DNA from: an uncultured Rickettsiales bacterium
GTDB taxonomy: Bacteria; Pseudomonadota; Alphaproteobacteria; Rickettsiales; UBA998
DNA: 15,388 nt
Direction: 5' to 3'
Assembly: GCA_937982385.1 (NCBI GenBank)
Contig: CALJMC010000103.1
Coordinates: 1-15,388 of the forward strand
Position numbers and translations under genes: made by a program
Part shown: in pieces, positions 6,615 through 12,566 of the stretch
How the letters are laid out: every line of letters begins with the position of its first letter
How positions within the stretch are numbered: position 1 is the stretch's first letter
Notes under the pieces: generated by a model
What the model was told of the DNA's origin: nothing
Databases searched by the model: none
What the model saw: the letters and a program-made list of their open reading frames with translations, nothing else

Positions 6615-7313
6615 ATGAATCACACACTCGAACAGCCTACGCATATTTTAGTCGTTGATGATGATCAGCGATTGCGCCGTTTGTTGGGCAAATATTTGTC
6701 CGACCAAGGGTGGATTGTCACTGAGGCACAAGATGCGCGTGATGCGCGTGCTAAGCTCGGGTTTTTCATTTATGATGCGATGGTGTTGGATGTGATGATG
6801 CCGGGCGAGACGGGCATTGAGTTTGCTAAAAGTCTTGAGGGCAAAGACCACCCCCCCATTTTGATGCTGACTGCGATGGATGAAGCGGATGACCGCATTG
6901 CAGGTCTAGAAGCAGGGGTGGATGATTATCTCGCTAAGCCGTTTGAGCCGCGTGAATTGGTGCTGCGTCTGCAAGCCATCATGAAACGTACGCGAGCGCA
7001 ACGTGTGCAAAACTCGCAGCTCGTCTTTGGAGACTTTATTTATGATATGGATGCCAAAACCCTTGCGAAAGACGGGGAGGCTATTTATTTAACTTCGGCG
7101 GAAATAAGCCTGCTCCATACACTTGCCGCCCATGTGAATGAGCCATTGTCACGTGAGGTGCTAGCCGAGGCGGTGAGCAGTGATGGTGAGCAGGTGAGTG
7201 AGCGTTCTGTTGACGTGCATATGTCGCGTTTACGCAAAAAATGTGAGGTAAACCCTGCACGACCCGTCACCATTCAAACCGTGCGTGGTCAAGGATATAG
7301 GTTAAGCCTATGA
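6615..7313 (+). CDS. OmpR/PhoB-family response regulator
   Basis: 232 residues, standard for the family. The receiver domain covers 10-125: acidic cluster DDD (15-17), phosphoacceptor Asp59 in LDVMMPGETG, switch Thr86 and conserved Lys108 in LAKPFEPREL. The winged-helix DNA-binding domain covers about 135-232, ending RSVDVHMSRLRKKCEV and VRGQGYRL, the classic OmpR recognition helix and wing. All phosphorylation residues are intact. It overlaps the sensor kinase gene by four bases (ATGA), so the two form one two-component system. A promoter-like element ends almost at the start codon, with no ribosome site, suggesting a leaderless transcript. The sequence is similar to OmpR/EnvZ-type pairs of alphaproteobacteria, but the stimulus and targets cannot be inferred. 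Confidence 0.96.
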   Translation: MNHTLEQPTHILVVDDDQRLRRLLGKYLSDQGWIVTEAQDARDARAKLGFFIYDAMVLDVMMPGETGIEFAKSLEGKDHPPILMLTAMDEADDRIAGLEAGVDDYLAKPFEPRELVLRLQAIMKRTRAQRVQNSQLVFGDFIYDMDAKTLAKDGEAIYLTSAEISLLHTLAAHVNEPLSREVLAEAVSSDGEQVSERSVDVHMSRLRKKCEVNPARPVTIQTVRGQGYRLSL

Positions 7314-8668
7314 GTGATTCCATCTTAAGTACGTTTTTTAGTAATCAGCGCGGATGGCGTAGCGTGCTTTTGCCACGTAGTTTATTTGGACGTGCATTAT
7401 TGATTCTGGTGCTACCCGTTTTGTTCGTGCAGCTTTTTTCAGCCTATTTCTTTTATGAGCGGCATTGGGCGAGTGTCACGCGTAATATGTCGCAGTCATT
7501 GGCGGGCGATGTCGCACTACTCATCAATGAAACACATCATTCTGGTGACCGCAAACGCCAAGAATGGAAAGCATTGTCGAAGCATGTGCTGAACATGTCG
7601 TTAAAATTTGATTATGGGAAAAAAATAACATCAACGCGTGGCTATGGTGATGAGCGGTTCTCTGATTTTCATCAGGGCTTGAAGCAGCGCGTGGGCTTGC
7701 CGACCTATATTGCGCTCATGTCTGATGACCAAACCATAGACATTGCCGTGGAGCTGAGCGACAGCGTGATGCATGTGCAGGTGAGCAAAAAACGACTACT
7801 TAATTCCACCAGTTACATTTTTTCTATTTGGCTTGCAGTATCGAGTATTCTGGTGCTGATGGTGGCAGTGCTGTTTCTGCGTAACCAAATTCGTCCTATT
7901 GGGCAATTGGCGCGTGCGGCCGAGCGTTTTGGTGTGGGTGATGATGAAGGTGATTTCCGCCCCCGCGGTGCGACAGAAGTGCGTCAAGCAGGCAGAGCAT
8001 TCCTTACTATGCGTGCGCGGATTCGAAGGCAAGTCGCAACGCGTACGGCAATGCTTGCGGGAATTTCACATGATTTGCGTACACCACTAACCCGCATGAA
8101 GCTTGAAATCGCAATGCTCAAAGATGAAGAAATGAAAGCATCATTGGGTGATGATGTTGCTGAAATGCAGCATATGATCCAAGAATATTTGGACTATGCC
8201 AAAGGCAACGAATCCAGTGAACTACGCGAGGAATGGGTGCTTTCGGATTATTTAGAGGATGCGGTTGTACATTTTGAGCGTGCGGAAAAATCTGTGCATG
8301 TGGAAGAGCTGAATGACACTATTATTGTAACCATTGCCCCGCGAGCATTTCGCCGTGTGACCGATAATATCATCACCAATGCGTTGCGTTATGGCGGTGG
8401 CGTGTGTCATATTTCGACAGTGAGTGAGCGTCAGCATGCAGTCATTATTTTTGATGATGCGGGTGAGGGGATCCCAGAGAAAAATCAAGAAGAGGTCTTC
8501 AGGCCCTTCACGCGATTGGAGAACTCACGCAATACCGAGACAGGCGGGGTAGGCTTAGGGCTATCTATTGCTCAAGATATAGTGCAAAGCCACGGCGGAA
8601 CCATCCGCCTCGTTAATCGTGAGTTAGGTGGGTTGCGCGTTATTGTTCGGATTCCCAGAGAAGTGTAG
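7310..8668 (+). CDS. Membrane sensor histidine kinase (EnvZ-like), partner of the upstream regulator
   Basis: 452 residues. Transmembrane helix 1 lies at about 26-48 and helix 2 at about 167-190, enclosing a periplasmic sensor region of about 115 residues. A HAMP linker follows (190-243, starting RNQIRPIGQLARAAERFG). The HisKA domain has phosphoacceptor His254 in GISHDLRTPLTRMK. The ATPase domain is complete: N-box DNIITNALRYGG (352-363), G1 DDAGEGI (382-388), F-box VFRPFTRLE (396-404) and G2 GVGLGLS (413-419). It is expected to phosphorylate the response regulator whose gene it overlaps by ATGA. The ligand is unknown; the periplasmic part shows no domain I recognise. A DUF1330 remnant on the other strand ends six bases after this stop codon. 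Confidence 0.96.
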   Translation: MSDSILSTFFSNQRGWRSVLLPRSLFGRALLILVLPVLFVQLFSAYFFYERHWASVTRNMSQSLAGDVALLINETHHSGDRKRQEWKALSKHVLNMSLKFDYGKKITSTRGYGDERFSDFHQGLKQRVGLPTYIALMSDDQTIDIAVELSDSVMHVQVSKKRLLNSTSYIFSIWLAVSSILVLMVAVLFLRNQIRPIGQLARAAERFGVGDDEGDFRPRGATEVRQAGRAFLTMRARIRRQVATRTAMLAGISHDLRTPLTRMKLEIAMLKDEEMKASLGDDVAEMQHMIQEYLDYAKGNESSELREEWVLSDYLEDAVVHFERAEKSVHVEELNDTIIVTIAPRAFRRVTDNIITNALRYGGGVCHISTVSERQHAVIIFDDAGEGIPEKNQEEVFRPFTRLENSRNTETGGVGLGLSIAQDIVQSHGGTIRLVNRELGGLRVIVRIPREV

Positions 8669-8673
8669 GAGCA

Positions 8674-8801
8674 TTACCCATCAAAGCCTTCGACAATGAG
8701 GAGGTCTGAATCGGCAAAGGCGTTGCGGCGGCTTCCAAATATTGAGGATATTCTTTTTTGTTCGTGACGGTTATATGCGCCACCCAATATGCTTTTGTCA
8801 T
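8674..8801 (-). pseudogene. Remnant of a DUF1330-domain gene, middle deleted and out of frame
   Basis: From ATG 8801 the minus strand reads MTKAYWVAHITVTNKKEYPQ followed by YLEAA (ending 8727), which matches the N-terminus of DUF1330 proteins, small ferredoxin-like-fold proteins of about 95 residues. From 8724 in another frame it reads NAFADSDLLIVEGFDG and stops at 8674, matching their C-terminus (typically ...ADLVIVEGYDG). The central half of the gene is missing and the frame is broken at 8724-8727. A good ribosome site (AAAGG about ten bases upstream of the ATG) still remains. The match at both ends in correct order and strand makes a decayed gene the best explanation. Confidence 0.75.
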
Positions 8802-8827
8802 GACAGAGCCCTTTCAGTTGGTGGAAT

Positions 8828-8865
8828 AACAAAAAACCCGCCTAGCTAAAGAGCCAAGCGGGTTT
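8828..8865 (-). terminator. Strong rho-independent terminator of the phasin gene
   Basis: On the minus strand a 14-bp stem (left arm AAACCCGCTTGGCT, right arm AGCTAGGCGGGTTT, with two G-T pairs) encloses the loop CTTT and is followed by an uninterrupted T-run. It lies 27 bases beyond the phasin stop codon and separates that gene from the DUF1330 remnant. Confidence 0.9.
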
Positions 8866-8891
8866 CAATCCATGGGGGAGTTTGGATTGTA

Positions 8892-9317
8892 TTACGCAGC
8901 TTTCGTGATTTCTGATATGGTCTCAGATGCACGTTTGTTGATTATTTCAAATGCTTCTGTGCTTGATTTCGAAGTGATTTCGGAAATCTCACGCGCGTTC
9001 TTCATGCTTTCATCATAGAAGCCTTTCACCATCTCAACCTGACGTGATGTGTTTAGCTCAGGTGTTTTGCCTGATGATGCTTCGCGCGATGCGTTAATAG
9101 CGCTCTCGATGTTGCTGCGAGCGATGTCTGAGCTGCGGCGAGACACTTCTTGCGCGCTTTCAATCATCAGTTGTCCCGCAGCAGAAAATGCCTCTGCAGT
9201 GCGCTTGTTAGCAGCGAAAAGCTGGTTGAAATCAAAAGCGGGTGTTTTGAGTTCACCTGCTGGCGCGAATGATTTAAACGCTTCTTGAAATTGAGCGAAT
9301 GGATTTTGATTAGTCAT
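8892..9317 (-). CDS. Phasin-family protein (PHA granule-associated)
   Basis: 141 residues, typical of alphaproteobacterial phasins. The protein starts MTNQNPFAQFQEAFKSF and is almost entirely amphipathic helix. It has the family pattern FDFNQLFAANKRTAEAFSAA (29-48), then QLMIESAQEVSRRSSDIA (49-66) and a helical tail ITSKSSTEAFEIINKRASET. No signal peptide or membrane segment. Phasins coat polyhydroxyalkanoate granules and control their size and number. AGAGGG lies seven bases before the start codon. The gene has its own sigma70-type promoter with two repeated dyads and its own terminator, so it forms a single-gene unit. No PHA synthase or phaR gene is in the window. Family call is firm; the exact granule role is inferred. 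Confidence 0.9.
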   Translation of the reverse strand: MTNQNPFAQFQEAFKSFAPAGELKTPAFDFNQLFAANKRTAEAFSAAGQLMIESAQEVSRRSSDIARSNIESAINASREASSGKTPELNTSRQVEMVKGFYDESMKNAREISEITSKSSTEAFEIINKRASETISEITKAA

Positions 9318-9351
9318 GATAATGCCCTCTTAGCTAGTGTGAATAATTATG

Positions 9352-9413
9352 GTGCAGCGCAATATAACACTAGAAAAATCATTCGTCAAGTGGAGTTTGT
9401 GCAGTGCAATATA
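9352..9413 (-). promoter_or_regulatory. Phasin promoter flanked by two operator-like repeats
   Basis: On the minus strand TTGACG (9384-9389) and TATATT (9361-9366) are separated by exactly 17 bp, an excellent sigma70 pair. A 15-bp repeat, TATATTGCACTGCAC at 9399-9413 and TATATTGCGCTGCAC at 9352-9366 (14 of 15 identical), lies once just upstream of the -35 box and once overlapping the -10 box and start site. The repeats are 47 bp apart. The core TGCA-C-TGCA dyad resembles sites of PhaR-type repressors (CTGC-spacer-GCAG), which control phasin genes; this link is inference. Confidence 0.7.
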
Positions 9414-9443
9414 GATGGGCTTTGGAGCTTAACGGGGAACTTA

Positions 9444-9516
9444 TACGCAAACGGCATGTTTGCGTCAGCCCTGAGCATCGCGAAGCTGCGTAGCGGAGCA
9501 GGGGCAATAATAAATT
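9444..9516 (+). repeat. Intergenic hairpin repeat, copy C
   Basis: About 73 bp, homologous by eye to 3542-3616. It has a perfect 8-bp stem ACGCAAAC / GTTTGCGT with loop GGCAT (9445-9465), followed by GTCAGCC, ATCGCG, a small hairpin GCT-GCGT-AGC, and the end GGAGCAGGGGCAATAATAAAT. It lies between the phasin promoter and the tRNA-fragment copy, ending three bases from the latter. Confidence 0.55.
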
Positions 9517-9519
9517 CTC

Positions 9520-9551
9520 TAAAAGATGGTGGGTCTAGGGGGACTTGAACC
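9520..9551 (-). repeat. Duplicated 3' end of the tRNA-Ile gene (tRNA fragment)
   Basis: 32 bases identical to 9646-9677, which in the intact tRNA-Ile gene cover the 3' part of the T arm, the 3' acceptor strand, the encoded CCA and seven bases beyond. The copy lies 126 bp downstream of the original on the same strand. Identity stops abruptly at both ends. The 5' part of the tRNA is absent here. Confidence 0.9.
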
Positions 9552-9645
9552 AGCAAAGCACGCGCTTTACGCGTGTTTGCCTCGTATAAAAGAGGAGGTT
9601 CAGGACCATTGAATTTGTGGATGTGCTCGCACTGCTTCGCTTATG
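9552..9645. other. 94-bp spacer between the tRNA gene and its 3' copy, with hairpins
   Basis: It contains a stem GCAAA-g-CACGCG / CGCGTG-TTTGC with loop CTTTA (from 9553), a CCTC/GAGG hairpin further on, and GGAGGTTCAGGACC (9594-9607), which resembles an inverted copy of the tRNA T arm. No open frame of note. Confidence 0.5.
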
Positions 9646-9652
9646 TAAAAGA

Positions 9653-9729
<77 letters not shown>

Positions 9730-9736
9730 ATCTCAT

Positions 9737-9756
9737 GCTATTAGAAAACTAATAGC
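9737..9756. promoter_or_regulatory. Perfect hairpin in the tRNA-Ile leader
   Basis: GCTATTAG / CTAATAGC, an 8-bp perfect stem with loop AAAA, lies eight bases before the mature tRNA 5' end. Its outer TAGC can also take part in an alternative stem, GCTACC (9755-9760) with GGTAGC (9782-9787). It could be a processing signal. Confidence 0.4.
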
Positions 9757-9773
9757 TACCGCGAAGAATTGCG

Positions 9774-9802
9774 TTTTTACTGGTAGCGGCTCCAAATGTC
9801 AA
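9774..9802 (-). promoter_or_regulatory. Possible promoter of the tRNA-Ile gene
   Basis: On the minus strand a perfect TTGACA (9797-9802) and a weak TAAAAA (9774-9779) are 17 bp apart, placing the start about 38 bases before the tRNA. The -35 box is exact; the -10 box is poor. Confidence 0.35.
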
Positions 9803-9832
9803 ATCTAATCTAATGATGGCGAGAAAAACCGC

Positions 9833-10852
9833 TTATTCTGTTTTGCTAATGGCACGGTTTCTACCATTATTTTTAGCAATATAAAGTGCATCATCAGCAC
9901 GTTTGATGAGGCTATGAAGCGTATCGCTTTCAGATTTATAGGCAGTGGCGCCGATAGAGACGGTGATGTTGCCCATTGTATCGCCTGTGTCGTTGCGAGT
10001 TAGGTTTCTACGAGCAATGGCAGAGCGCAAGGCCTCAGCCACAATCATTGCGCCATCTAGCGGGGTGTTGGGTAGTAATATGGCAAATTCTTCGCCACCG
10101 TAGCGGGCAACAACGTCTTTACCTTTGAGTGAGTCCACAAGCTGTTTAGCAACCATCTTCAGCACTTCATCACCAATGAGATGTCCGAAATCATCATTAA
10201 ATTTTTTAAAGTGATCGACATCAATCATGAGAAAACATAATGGTGCATTATTTTGTTTGGCAAATGCACAGAGTTCTTCCGCCATTTCCATAAGCGCTTT
10301 GCGATTAAAAATACCTGTCAGAAAGTCGCGTTGTGCAATATGGGTGGTTTCAGCCAGTGATTCTTTGAGGGCTTCGGTTTCTTGCAGTGCATCTGCAAGC
10401 TTGAGATTGATGGCTTCACTCTCCTCTTGCAGCTTTGTAGTGATGGTGATGAGCTGACCTAAGATATCTTTGGGCTGCGTTTGGTCGGTTTCTTCAAGCA
10501 GCCCGAGCTGTTCAGCAATCATGGTTTGATAGTGTGAGCTTTCACCTGACAGCGAGTTAATGGCCCCAAGCAACTGATTAAACAATGCTTTGGACTGTTT
10601 TTGCACTTCTGATTCTCGAATGCCAGTCTCAGAGATATATTTATTATAAAAATAGTCGTTGAGCTCATTATCGAAGCTTGCATCATCGTGCAGGGCATCA
10701 TTTATCGCACCTGTAAGCTCGTCATTGCCTGATTCAAGATAATGGAACCACACGGCATAATTGGTAGGAGAGGGGAAAATTCCCATGTCCTTCAACTTTG
10801 CGATTGTTTTTTGTGCCGTTTGAAGGGCGGCTTCTTGGTTTTTATTGTCCAT
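9833..10852 (-). CDS. Soluble GGDEF-domain diguanylate cyclase
   Basis: 339 residues. The C-terminal GGDEF domain (about 170-335) has RDFLTGIFNRKAL (175-187), the metal site IDVDHFKKFND (210-220) and the active-site motif GGEEF (252-256), so synthesis of cyclic di-GMP from two GTP is expected. The primary inhibitory site RxxD normally lies a few residues before the motif; here it reads KGKD (243-246), so the Arg is replaced. Residues 1-165 are helical and begin with FPSPTNYAVWFHYLESGNDEL (26-46), an N-terminal motif common in alphaproteobacterial GGDEF proteins, followed by a coiled-coil-like stretch (about 130-170). No signal peptide or membrane helix. A promoter lies just after the astA stop codon and appears to give a leaderless message. 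No phosphodiesterase is nearby. Confidence 0.93.
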   Translation of the reverse strand: MDNKNQEAALQTAQKTIAKLKDMGIFPSPTNYAVWFHYLESGNDELTGAINDALHDDASFDNELNDYFYNKYISETGIRESEVQKQSKALFNQLLGAINSLSGESSHYQTMIAEQLGLLEETDQTQPKDILGQLITITTKLQEESEAINLKLADALQETEALKESLAETTHIAQRDFLTGIFNRKALMEMAEELCAFAKQNNAPLCFLMIDVDHFKKFNDDFGHLIGDEVLKMVAKQLVDSLKGKDVVARYGGEEFAILLPNTPLDGAMIVAEALRSAIARRNLTRNDTGDTMGNITVSIGATAYKSESDTLHSLIKRADDALYIAKNNGRNRAISKTE

Positions 10853-10859
10853 AAGGGAA

Positions 10860-10888
10860 GCTATATTCTTTTAGCATATTTTTGTCAA
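10860..10888 (-). promoter_or_regulatory. Promoter of the GGDEF gene, apparently leaderless
   Basis: On the minus strand a perfect TTGACA (10883-10888) and TATAGC (10860-10865) are exactly 17 bp apart, three bases after the astA stop. The predicted start falls at 10852-10853, on the A of the start codon. No Shine-Dalgarno exists upstream of the ATG. Confidence 0.55.
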
Positions 10889-10891
10889 AAT

Positions 10892-11905
10892 TTAAGCGTT
10901 TACCATACGTATTTTATCTCCTTCGCTCACATTAAGCACTGCCGCAGCACGTTGAGTGATGCGAATGCTTCCGTCATTCAGTGTGTCGGCACGTCCGACG
11001 ACAGCAGCGAAGCTTTGTAAGTTAGTGGTTGTGATGATGTGTTTTTCGCCTTCAACATAGGGTGCAATTTCACCGATGGCGGTGGCGATGCTCTCTTTGA
11101 CCGTATGAATATCATCCACCCGCGCTTCCATGGTGGGGCCGCCATCGAACACATCGAGATAATCATTATAGCGGAAGCCTTCACGCTCTAGCATCGCTTT
11201 GGCTGGCTCGCTAGAGGGGAGTGCCGCGCCGACTACATCTTGTGCAGATTTCGGCAGCAAGTTCACATAAATCGGATATTTCGGCATAAGGTCAGTGATA
11301 AACTGATTGCCCTTGGTCGCATTAATATAGTCCGCCTTGGTAAAGGGCATATGGAAGAAATGCTTGGCGATGCTGTCATAAAAGGGAGAGTTCCCATCGC
11401 GATCATGAATGCCACGAATTTCAGCCATCACACGCTCATCAAACAGTTCGCGGAACTGCGCCATAAACACAAAACGCATACGTGATAAGAAGCGCCCAAT
11501 GCGGTCGCGGCGGTATTCCGGTAGTAAAAACAGTGAGCCAATTTCAGAGGCACCGGTATAATCATTGACGACATTCAGCACTTGTTGCGTGCCATAGACG
11601 TCCACCTCTTTGGAGCTTTGGGTGATGGTCGAAAGCTTGTAGGAGTAGAAGGGTTGTTTTAAGCCCACATGCGCAACAATGCCGCATGTGCCGACAATGC
11701 TCTGGGTGTCAGGGTCTTCGAGTACAAATAAAAATGCTTCGCCACCTTCATATGCGGGTGTGCCAGCAAAGCTGCTCACCGCACGTGAAATTTTCTCGCG
11801 CAACACCTCTTCATCGGGCGGCAGCGAGGTCATGCCAATACCCGCCTTCTTCGCCAGCGCTAAAATCGCATCATAATCATTATTCGTAACAGGGCGTATT
11901 TTCAT
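10892..11905 (-). CDS. astA: Arginine N-succinyltransferase
   Basis: 337 residues, the usual AstA length. It transfers succinyl from succinyl-CoA to arginine, the first step of the ammonia-producing AST pathway of arginine breakdown; it is cytoplasmic. Conserved blocks are MKIRPVTNNDYDAILALAKK (1-20), TSLPPDEEVL, FLFVLED, GASEIGSLFLLPEYRRDRIG (GNAT-like acyl-CoA site), AEIRGIHDRDGNSPFYD, the signature DLMPKYPIYVNLLPKSAQ, and AKAMLEREGFRYNDYLDVFDGGPTM. It lies on the same strand as the aminotransferase and M20 hydrolase but is separated from them by two small genes on the other strand, so it probably has its own promoter. No astB, astD or astE is in the window. The assignment is very secure. 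Confidence 0.95.
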   Translation of the reverse strand: MKIRPVTNNDYDAILALAKKAGIGMTSLPPDEEVLREKISRAVSSFAGTPAYEGGEAFLFVLEDPDTQSIVGTCGIVAHVGLKQPFYSYKLSTITQSSKEVDVYGTQQVLNVVNDYTGASEIGSLFLLPEYRRDRIGRFLSRMRFVFMAQFRELFDERVMAEIRGIHDRDGNSPFYDSIAKHFFHMPFTKADYINATKGNQFITDLMPKYPIYVNLLPKSAQDVVGAALPSSEPAKAMLEREGFRYNDYLDVFDGGPTMEARVDDIHTVKESIATAIGEIAPYVEGEKHIITTTNLQSFAAVVGRADTLNDGSIRITQRAAAVLNVSEGDKIRMVNA

Positions 11906-11962
11906 CGGTCTTTTCTCTTAATTTATGTGACGTTGAATGCAGTCATTATCCGTATAGCTTAT

Positions 11963-12053
11963 GCGAGGTCAGTAGACCGAGAGAGCCATCAGCCCACGAA
12001 GTGGTCGCGTATTGCAAAGGCAGGAGCATTTGCAGGCGCAATTAAAATTTTTC
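11963..12053 (+). repeat. Partial relative of the hairpin repeat (element E)
   Basis: It contains ATGCGAGGTCAGTAGACCGA, matching the second hairpin of copy D (GGTC, 4-base loop, GACC), and ends GGCGCAATTAAAAT, similar to the copy D end. About 45 extra bases lie between, with hairpins CCAC-GAA-GTGG and GCAAA/TTTGC. The first hairpin of the family is not evident. Confidence 0.35.
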
Positions 12054-12141
12054 ATCCATCGTCATCAAAATGTCATAATCTAATGGTATAAGCGTCACCA
12101 ACATTAAGCAAGATAAAGAATAAGAAGAAGGAAAAGAGATA

Positions 12142-12303
12142 ATGGGTTATAAATATGACGATTTTTTACCCGAGGGTTCGCTTGAAGACTTTCGAAACAA
12201 CTTTGTTGCGACTTTGCAAAAAGCGCTTGAGAGTAATACGATTAGTGATGCAGCGAAAGTCGCATTGAATAACCTTAAATCTGAGGTGGAACAGAACGCA
12301 TGA
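12142..12303 (+). CDS. Small hypothetical protein, 53 residues
   Basis: Reads MGYKYDDFLPEGSLEDFRNN and ends LNNLKSEVEQNA. AAGGA (about 12129-12133) lies eight to nine bases upstream of ATG 12142, a usable ribosome site. The protein is acidic, soluble and probably helical in its second half (FRNNFVATLQKALES, DAAKVALNNLKSEVEQ). I recognise no family. The next small frame begins just after this stop codon, with GAGG overlapping the stop, so the two are probably translated together. The pair sits on the opposite strand between astA and the M20 gene. Coding is supported by the ribosome site and amphipathic helix pattern; function unknown. Confidence 0.6.
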   Translation: MGYKYDDFLPEGSLEDFRNNFVATLQKALESNTISDAAKVALNNLKSEVEQNA

Positions 12304-12310
12304 GGCATAT

Positions 12311-12565
12311 GTGGTGGACAATATGCATGCTGAAGATGTGCAGATTGACACGAGAAGTGAAGATTTACAAGGGTATGATGTAACAGATGTGCCAACAGAT
12401 ATTTACACCGCTTTTCATGGAGCAATTAAACTAACGGACGAGCAGCAGCCAAAACGAAAGAAACCTGCCCATCTAGCTGATGACACTTTTGAATTATCCC
12501 CTGAAACTGCAGAGCTCTTAGGGATTGCAGGTGTAACATCTCGTGGTAAGGGCAGTCGTAGTTAG
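12311..12565 (+). CDS. Small hypothetical protein, 84 residues
   Basis: Starts at GTG 12311 (five bases after GAGG at 12302-12305); ATG 12323 is an alternative. The sequence MVDNMHAEDVQIDTRSEDLQ is acidic. The middle holds a basic patch PKRKKPAH (49-56), followed by DDTFELSPETAELLGIAG (58-75) and a basic tail SRGKGSRS. No membrane segment or signal peptide. It looks mostly disordered with a short helix; I know no family. It follows the 53-residue gene by seven bases and ends one base before the stop codon of the M20 gene on the opposite strand, with no terminator between them. The ATG at 12300, overlapping the previous stop, opens a different short frame that looks non-coding. Confidence 0.6.
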   Translation: MVDNMHAEDVQIDTRSEDLQGYDVTDVPTDIYTAFHGAIKLTDEQQPKRKKPAHLADDTFELSPETAELLGIAGVTSRGKGSRS

Positions 12566-12566
12566 C

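Noticed and set aside
8866..8889. CAATCC / GGATTG hairpin between the phasin stop and its terminator
   Set aside because: A 6-bp stem with a 12-base loop and no T-run; the adjacent strong terminator explains termination.
9285..9548. 87-residue plus-strand open frame across the phasin start and the repeat region
   Set aside because: It runs antisense to the phasin 5' end and its promoter, then through a hairpin repeat and a tRNA fragment; no ribosome site and no family resemblance.
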